Assembly: GCF_000423465.1 (NCBI RefSeq)
Contig: NZ_KE384020.1
Location: 960,757-1,024,756, forward strand
DNA length: 64,000 nucleotides
Direction: 5' to 3'
DNA from: Propionicicella superfundia DSM 22317
GTDB taxonomy: Bacteria > Actinomycetota > Actinomycetes > Propionibacteriales > Propionibacteriaceae
Both the position numbers and the translations under genes were made by a program. Under the pieces are notes generated by a model that did not search any database, had not been told where the DNA came from, and was given only the letters and a program-made list of their open reading frames with translations. Positions 59,658 through 64,000 of the stretch are shown piece after piece. Numbering within the stretch: the first letter of the stretch is position 1; each line of letters starts with the position of its first letter.

Positions 59658-61175
59658 ATGAAGAGACACAAGGCCGTGATCGTGATGGGCGGTTCCATCG
59701 GGATCGGCAGCAGCATCAGCCGGCACCTGGCCGCGGCGGGACACCGCGTGGTCGCCCTCGGCCCGGCCCCTGAGCGGAGCGAACCGTCGTCCCCGCCGGG
59801 CCTGCTCATGGTGGAGACCGATCTCCTCCGGGTGGACACCTTCGCCGCGCGGATGCGCGAGGCCCACGAGGCCCTCGGAACCGTGGACGTCCTCGTCAAC
59901 GCTCTCGACGACTACTCCCCCACGCCGCTGGCGGAGACCACGCCGGCGGCCTGGAGCGCGACGCTCGACTACAACCTGAAGTCGGTGTTCTTCTCCAGCC
60001 AGGCCGTCGTGCCCTACATGTCGGACGCCGGCGGCATGATCATCAACCTCAGCTCCGCCCGCGCCTACGTCGCCGCTCGCGACCAGGTCGCATACAGCGC
60101 GGCCAAGTGCGGCGTGGCGGCGATGACGCGGGAGCTCGCGACCGACCTGGGACGGTACGGCATCAAGTGCGACTCGCTGATGCTGTTCGCCGACGGCGCG
60201 GACGCCACGCTGTCTCAGCAGACGCCGTCCGACGCCGACGTGTGCGAGGCCGTGTCGTTCCTGATCTCGGAGGGCTCCTACCAGGCTCTGGACGCCTTCG
60301 ACTACCCGCTGGACGGCGGCCTCACCGTCCTGCTGGACAGGATCGACGGCGGATCTCCGGCCCCGCCGGACGACAGCGGGGGACGCGTCGCGGTCATCAC
60401 CGGCGGATCGGGCGGCCTCGGCGCCGCATCGGCGCGCATCTTCGCCCGGAAGGGCATCCGGATCGCGCTGCTGGACGTCCTGGACGAGGAGGGTCGGGCC
60501 GTCGCCGAGGAGATCCGCGAGTACGGCGACGCCGAGTACTACCACTGCGACGTGGCGAGCAATACGGAGATCACCACCACCGTCGACGCGATCGCGCAGC
60601 GGTTCGGGAGGATCGACATCCTGTACAACGCGGCCGCCATCACGTCGCGGAAACGCACCCCGGAGATCACCGAGGACGACTGGGATCGGTTCATGGACAT
60701 CGATCTCAAGGGACCGTTCTACATGGCCCGGGCGTGCGCCGCCCACATGAGGAAGACCGGCGGCGGGCGGATCGTCAACTTCTCGTCGATGCTCAGCACC
60801 CTGTCTCACGGACGGCACACGCTGTACGGCGGGGCGAAGGAGGCCCTGAACAGCATGACCCGGGCCATGGGCGCGGCGCTCAAGCCCGACAACATCCAGG
60901 TCTTCAGCGTCCTTCCCGCCTACGTGATCACGCCCATGATCGAGTTCCGGCTCTCCGACCCGGAGTGGATCGCCCGCAACTACCGGCAGTCCCTCAGCAA
61001 GGTCCTGCTGTACCCGGAGCATGTGACCGACGTGTTCGACTTCCTCACGACCTCCGAGACCAGTGCGACCAGCGGCCACAAGATCTACGTCGACACCGGA
61101 TACCTGAACTTCCGCTACAAGCTCGTCCCCTGGGACGAGCCCGCCGTCGCCGAAGGAGTTGCCAGCCATGCCTGA
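59658..61175 (+). CDS. Fused double short-chain dehydrogenase/reductase
   Basis: A protein of 505 residues from the ATG at 59658, made of two SDR domains. Domain 1 (about 1-235) has a degenerate cofactor motif (VMGGSIGIGSS, Thr replaced by Met) but keeps Tyr146 and Lys150 in VAYSAAK. Domain 2 (about 245-490) is a standard SDR: ITGGSGGLGAAS, YNAAA, NFSSM, Tyr390 and Lys394 in LYGGAK. Both domains could be active and so perform successive oxidations or a redox-neutral epimerisation. Bacterial SDR fusions of this kind are uncommon. It overlaps the next gene by eight bases. Confidence 0.88.
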   Translation: MKRHKAVIVMGGSIGIGSSISRHLAAAGHRVVALGPAPERSEPSSPPGLLMVETDLLRVDTFAARMREAHEALGTVDVLVNALDDYSPTPLAETTPAAWSATLDYNLKSVFFSSQAVVPYMSDAGGMIINLSSARAYVAARDQVAYSAAKCGVAAMTRELATDLGRYGIKCDSLMLFADGADATLSQQTPSDADVCEAVSFLISEGSYQALDAFDYPLDGGLTVLLDRIDGGSPAPPDDSGGRVAVITGGSGGLGAASARIFARKGIRIALLDVLDEEGRAVAEEIREYGDAEYYHCDVASNTEITTTVDAIAQRFGRIDILYNAAAITSRKRTPEITEDDWDRFMDIDLKGPFYMARACAAHMRKTGGGRIVNFSSMLSTLSHGRHTLYGGAKEALNSMTRAMGAALKPDNIQVFSVLPAYVITPMIEFRLSDPEWIARNYRQSLSKVLLYPEHVTDVFDFLTTSETSATSGHKIYVDTGYLNFRYKLVPWDEPAVAEGVASHA

Positions 61176-61950
61176 GGACACCACGAGAAGGACCGCCGTC
61201 GTGACCGGCGGCGCGGGCGGGCTCGGTCGCAGCATCGCCGAACGGCTCACCGCCGATGGCTACGCCGTCTGCATCGCCGACGCGGACGCCGCATCGGGCG
61301 CCGCCACCGCCCTGGCGCTCGCCGCGGGCGGGGAGGCCCACTTCCTCGCGTGCGACGTGCGCGATCCCGAGGAGGTGGCACGGGTCATGGACGCCGCCGC
61401 CGCCCGGCTGGGGGGCATCGACCTGCTCGTCTGCTGCGCCCACGAGGGATGCGAGCGGCCCGTCGAGGAGATCACGGTCGCCGACTGGGACCGCACGATC
61501 GGGACCGACCTCACCGGGGGGTTCCTCGCCGCTCAGGCGGCCGTCCCCCACCTCGCCCGAAGCGAGCGCGCCTGCATCATCCATGTCTCCTCGATCCACG
61601 CGCGGATCGGGTCGGGAGTGCACGCCGCCTACGCGGCCGCCATGGCCGGGCTGTCCGCCCTGGACCGCTGCCTGGCGGCCGAACTGGCTCCGCTCGGGAT
61701 CCGCTGCTGCACGGTGTCTCCCTACACGGTGCTCACCGACTCGACCCGGCCCAGGCTCACCGAGCCGGGCTGGGAGGCCCTGCAGCGTTCCACCGTGCTC
61801 AACGACGCGATCATGCGCCCCGAGGACCTGGCCGACGTCGTCCGTCTTGTCGCGTCCGACGAAGGACGCGTGCTCAACGCCTGCGACCTGGCGGTCGACG
61901 GCGGGATGAGCATCTTCCGGGAGAAGCCGGCTGTCTCCGCGTACGCGTGA
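61168..61950 (+). CDS. Short-chain dehydrogenase-like protein, catalytic lysine replaced
   Basis: A protein of 260 residues from the ATG at 61168, eight bases before the previous stop; GAAGGAG lies nine bases upstream. The cofactor motif VTGGAGGLGRS is good and Ser-Tyr are present (HVSSIHARIGSGVHAAYAAAM), but the residue four after Tyr155 is Met159 instead of Lys. The active-site lysine is essential in classical SDRs, so the protein may have lost redox activity or may borrow a lysine from a partner. Its neighbour shows the opposite defect. Confidence 0.85.
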   Translation: MPEDTTRRTAVVTGGAGGLGRSIAERLTADGYAVCIADADAASGAATALALAAGGEAHFLACDVRDPEEVARVMDAAAARLGGIDLLVCCAHEGCERPVEEITVADWDRTIGTDLTGGFLAAQAAVPHLARSERACIIHVSSIHARIGSGVHAAYAAAMAGLSALDRCLAAELAPLGIRCCTVSPYTVLTDSTRPRLTEPGWEALQRSTVLNDAIMRPEDLADVVRLVASDEGRVLNACDLAVDGGMSIFREKPAVSAYA

Positions 61951-61972
61951 GCAGGCGAGGAAAGGCTGAATC

Positions 61973-62665
61973 ATGAAAAGCACATCAGACAAGACCGCCG
62001 TCGTCGTGGGCGGATCGGCCGACTACGGCCTGGCCGCCGCGTCCGCCCTCACGGCCCGCGGCGTCCACGTCGTGATGGTCGACGAGACGTCCGGCCCGGG
62101 TGGCGAGGTGGACGACGGTCTCGTGGACTTCGTCGGTTCGTCGCTGGAGGACGTCCCGGCGGTACGCCGCGCGATCGACGCGACCGGCGCACGGTTCGGC
62201 GGCATCGACATTCTGGTCAACAGTGCCGTCGAGCACGGCCCCGACGGGTTCTGGGATGTCTCCGAGAGCCAGTGGCAGCGGTGCATCCGCGTCAACATGA
62301 AGCTGCCCTTCTTCGCACTGCAGGCGTGCGTGCCCCACATGCGCGCGGCAGGCGGAGGTCGCGTCGTCAACTACTCGTCGGTCCTGGGCGGCCTGACCGA
62401 CGGCCGGCACCAGTTGGTGCTGGGCTTCGCGAAGGCGGGGGTCAACTCCATGACCCGGCAGTGGGCGGTGGATCTGTGCCTGGAGAACATCCAGGCCAAC
62501 AGCATCTGGATCGGCTACGACGACTCGGGCCGCCTGCCGTCCCCCGCCGACGTCGGCGCGTTCGCCGCCTTCCTCGCCCTCGACGCGACGCCCTTCCTCA
62601 ACGGCACCCAGATCCCGGTGGACGCCGGGACGTCGCTGCTGCGGCAGGGAAGCCTGCTGGGCTGA
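61973..62665 (+). CDS. Short-chain dehydrogenase-like protein, catalytic tyrosine replaced
   Basis: A protein of 230 residues. The cofactor motif is degenerate (VVGGSADYGLAAA), NAG is replaced by NSAVEHG, and the YxxxK position reads LVLGFAKAG, with Leu150 where Tyr should be while Lys154 remains. The C-terminal word PFLNGTQIPVDAGTSLLRQG is normal. It is shorter than usual (230 versus about 250). It is probably a pseudoenzyme or a structural partner of the SDR encoded just before it. Confidence 0.85.
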   Translation: MKSTSDKTAVVVGGSADYGLAAASALTARGVHVVMVDETSGPGGEVDDGLVDFVGSSLEDVPAVRRAIDATGARFGGIDILVNSAVEHGPDGFWDVSESQWQRCIRVNMKLPFFALQACVPHMRAAGGGRVVNYSSVLGGLTDGRHQLVLGFAKAGVNSMTRQWAVDLCLENIQANSIWIGYDDSGRLPSPADVGAFAAFLALDATPFLNGTQIPVDAGTSLLRQGSLLG

Positions 62666-62744
62666 CACGCCGGCCGGGCCCGCCGACCGGCGGCTCACCC
62701 GTCCCGGCAGCCGTCCGCAATCCGATTGGAAGACAAGGAGAGAC

Positions 62745-63428
62745 ATGATCACATCCGAGTTCGCCGGTCTGGTCGACCACGCCGTGCTCGCTCCCGACGT
62801 GACGAACGAAGGGGTGCGCGCCGCGTACCGCTTCACCGCCGAGGCGGGCTGTGGCTCGCTGGTCGTCAACGGCAGCAACGTCAAGTTCGCCTCCATCCTC
62901 GCTCGCGGCACCGGCGTGAGGGTCGGCGCGGTCGTCGGCGGGTTCCCCCTGGGCCGGGTGCCGACCTCCGTCAAGGCGTTCGAGGCGGCGGAGGCCGTCC
63001 GGTTCGGCGCCGACGAGCTCACCGTGATGATGAACATCGGGGCGTTCCTCGAGTGCAGTCCCGACTACCTGCTCAAGGAGGTCGGCGACGCTGTGCGGAT
63101 CGCCGACGGCCGGACGGTGAAGGTGACCCTCGAGACGGGATACCTGACCGACCAGCAGAAGCTCCGCGCTGCGCTCATCTGCGCGGACGCCGGGGCGGGA
63201 TTCGTCGTCACGTCCACCGGATTCGGGCCAACGGCCGCGACGCCGCAGGACGTCGCGCTCCTGCGGGACGGACTGCCTGCCGAGGTCGAGGTGGAGGCCG
63301 CCGGGGACATCCGCACCTGGGCCGAGGCGAAGGCTCTGCTGGATGCCGGCGCCGCCCGCCTCACGACCCCCTCCGCGGCTGAGCTGCTCGCCGACGTCGC
63401 CGCCACGACGGGACCCGACGCCTCCTGA
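62745..63428 (+). CDS. DeoC-fold protein without the aldolase active site
   Basis: A protein of 227 residues, clearly related to the first DeoC-like enzyme of this operon (LVDHAVLAPDVTNEG, GAVVGGFPLGRVPTSVKAFEAAEAV). The residues needed for catalysis are changed: the Asp position is Thr93 (ELTVMMNIG), the Schiff-base Lys is Val155 (GFVVTSTGFG) and the second Lys is Glu184 (VEAAGDIRT). The fold and the phosphate-binding TSTGFG loop remain. It may bind a sugar phosphate as a sensor or assemble with the active DeoC, or have a new activity. AAGGAGA precedes the ATG. Confidence 0.85.
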   Translation: MITSEFAGLVDHAVLAPDVTNEGVRAAYRFTAEAGCGSLVVNGSNVKFASILARGTGVRVGAVVGGFPLGRVPTSVKAFEAAEAVRFGADELTVMMNIGAFLECSPDYLLKEVGDAVRIADGRTVKVTLETGYLTDQQKLRAALICADAGAGFVVTSTGFGPTAATPQDVALLRDGLPAEVEVEAAGDIRTWAEAKALLDAGAARLTTPSAAELLADVAATTGPDAS

Positions 63429-63500
63429 GCCCCGGATCGTTCCGACCCGTCGGGCCCCGGAGGCGAAGCCCATGACCACCAGACCAGAAAGGACAATCCC

Positions 63501-63854
63501 GTGCCCTGGATCCATCTGAGCACATCACGGAAGCTGACGCCGCAGGCGAAGGCCGAGCTGGCCGACGAGATCGGCTATCTCGTCGAGATCATCGCAGGCA
63601 AGTTCCACCGGAAGACGATGGTGCGCATCGACGACGGGTGTGACATCTACCGCGGCGGGGAACTCGTGCCCTGCGCGTTCATGGAGACCCGCATCATGGT
63701 CCCGAACGACTGGGACCAGCAGGTCGACTACGTCGACAAGCTGTACGACCTGTTCGAGAAGAAGCTCGATCTGGCCCCGACCGAGGTGTATTTCAACATG
63801 GTCGAAGTGCCGAGCTGGGGATCGCGCGGCAGTCTCCACAAAGCCGGTCAATAG
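63501..63854 (+). CDS. Tautomerase-superfamily protein (MIF/4-oxalocrotonate tautomerase-like)
   Basis: A protein of 117 residues from the GTG at 63501, with GAAAGGA upstream. The residue after the initiator is proline (PWIHLSTSRKLT), the catalytic Pro1 of the superfamily exposed when the initiator Met is removed. The length is that of a single MIF-like monomer of two beta-alpha-beta units. It could catalyse keto-enol tautomerisation of a ketose phosphate or 2-oxo acid in the pathway. No paralogue lies nearby. Confidence 0.8.
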   Translation: MPWIHLSTSRKLTPQAKAELADEIGYLVEIIAGKFHRKTMVRIDDGCDIYRGGELVPCAFMETRIMVPNDWDQQVDYVDKLYDLFEKKLDLAPTEVYFNMVEVPSWGSRGSLHKAGQ

Positions 63855-63912
63855 GCCCGGCCCGGGGCGGGCGCCGAAGCACGTCCTCCCCGGGCACGCC
63901 CCGGCCGTGGTG

Positions 63913-64000
63913 TCAGCCGGTGTAGGCGGGAACGACGCCGATCCGGCGGAACGTATCGAGCTGATCGATCACCGCCGGCGCCGCACGCGTCCCGATCAAC
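63913..64000 (-). CDS. C-terminal end of an unknown minus-strand gene, cut by window edge
   Basis: Only the last 28 codons are visible, ending DQLDTFRRIGVVPAYTG before a TGA at 63915-63913. It is convergent with the tautomerase gene, 58 bases away. The fragment is too short to assign a family. Confidence 0.5.
   Translation of the reverse strand, partial: LIGTRAAPAVIDQLDTFRRIGVVPAYTG

Noticed and set aside
58473..61250. Minus-strand reading frame of 925 codons opposite the FGGY and SDR genes
   Set aside because: It has no motifs and runs antisense to three recognisable enzymes; length alone is not evidence at this GC content.
56298..63854. Identification of the locus as an AI-2 (lsr) system
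   Set aside because: The FGGY kinase, aldolase folds and a small tautomerase resemble the logic, but the LsrACDB transporter, LsrR, and the LsrF and LsrG families are absent.
1..64000. tRNA, rRNA, CRISPR array, insertion sequence or prophage
   Set aside because: I scanned for cloverleaf-like and rRNA-like stretches, regular spacer-repeat arrays and transposase motifs and found none that hold up by eye.

Overview
The window is high-GC DNA (about 70 percent by eye) packed with genes on both strands, with frequent 4-base start/stop overlaps, GTG starts and TANNNT -10 boxes. Together with a stand-alone type II fatty acid synthase cluster led by a PucR-type FasR activator, a DUF3145 gene, a DtxR/IdeR-type iron box and several probably leaderless genes, this points to an actinobacterium. 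A relative of the Propionibacteriaceae fits, but the family is inference. I see no rRNA, tRNA, CRISPR array or insertion sequence. This part of the chromosome looks like core metabolism with accessory carbon-use loci inserted.

Layout. 1-6.4 kb: one minus-strand operon for small carboxylate uptake (CstA, YbdD-like protein, LytS-type kinase, LytTR regulator, DUF485 protein, sodium:solute symporter), preceded by three LytTR-like boxes spaced exactly 21 bp apart. The symporter carries a one-base frameshift. 6.5-12.5 kb: a PHP phosphoesterase, then fasR-fabD-fabH-acpP-fabF. 12.6-18.3 kb: the mannitol PTS locus (mtlR, a stand-alone IIB, mtlA, mtlF, mtlD). 18.6-20.5 kb: a GlxA-type AraC regulator, a small membrane protein and DUF3145. 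20.7-26.6 kb: a YggS/PLPBP gene and a MoxR-DUF58-VWA-VWA operon, with a divergent membrane protein that has a Ser/Gly/Pro tail. 26.6-32.1 kb: HAD phosphatase, MFS permease, lipoate ligase, HPr and enzyme I. The last two energise the mannitol PTS. 32.1-37.0 kb: an iron-boxed siderophore uptake operon. 37.1-40.4 kb: a DUF368 lipid-carrier transporter, a DHA2 exporter and a small toxin-antitoxin-like pair whose first gene is frameshifted.

40.5-47.7 kb: a YhfZ-type regulator diverges from an operon encoding an alkyl-DHAP-synthase-like flavoenzyme, a GlpD-like dehydrogenase, an sn-glycerol-1-phosphate-dehydrogenase-like enzyme and an FGGY kinase. This is an unusual set of glycerol-phosphate enzymes. 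47.8-54.2 kb: MFS/LysR pair, Pit phosphate transporter with a companion protein, a secreted class-A-beta-lactamase-fold protein and a YcaQ-type DNA glycosylase.

54.4-63.9 kb: the most unusual locus. A class I fructose-bisphosphate aldolase and a GntR regulator lie opposite an operon of deoC-like aldolase, DapA-family aldolase, FGGY kinase, a fused double SDR, two further SDRs, a second DeoC-like protein and an MIF/4-OT-type tautomerase. Several members look like pseudoenzymes: the second DeoC lacks both active-site lysines and the aspartate, one SDR has Tyr but no Lys, and its neighbour has Lys but no Tyr. The gene set suggests catabolism of a phosphorylated sugar or polyol through aldol cleavage, but I cannot match it to a described pathway, and no transporter is present in the window.
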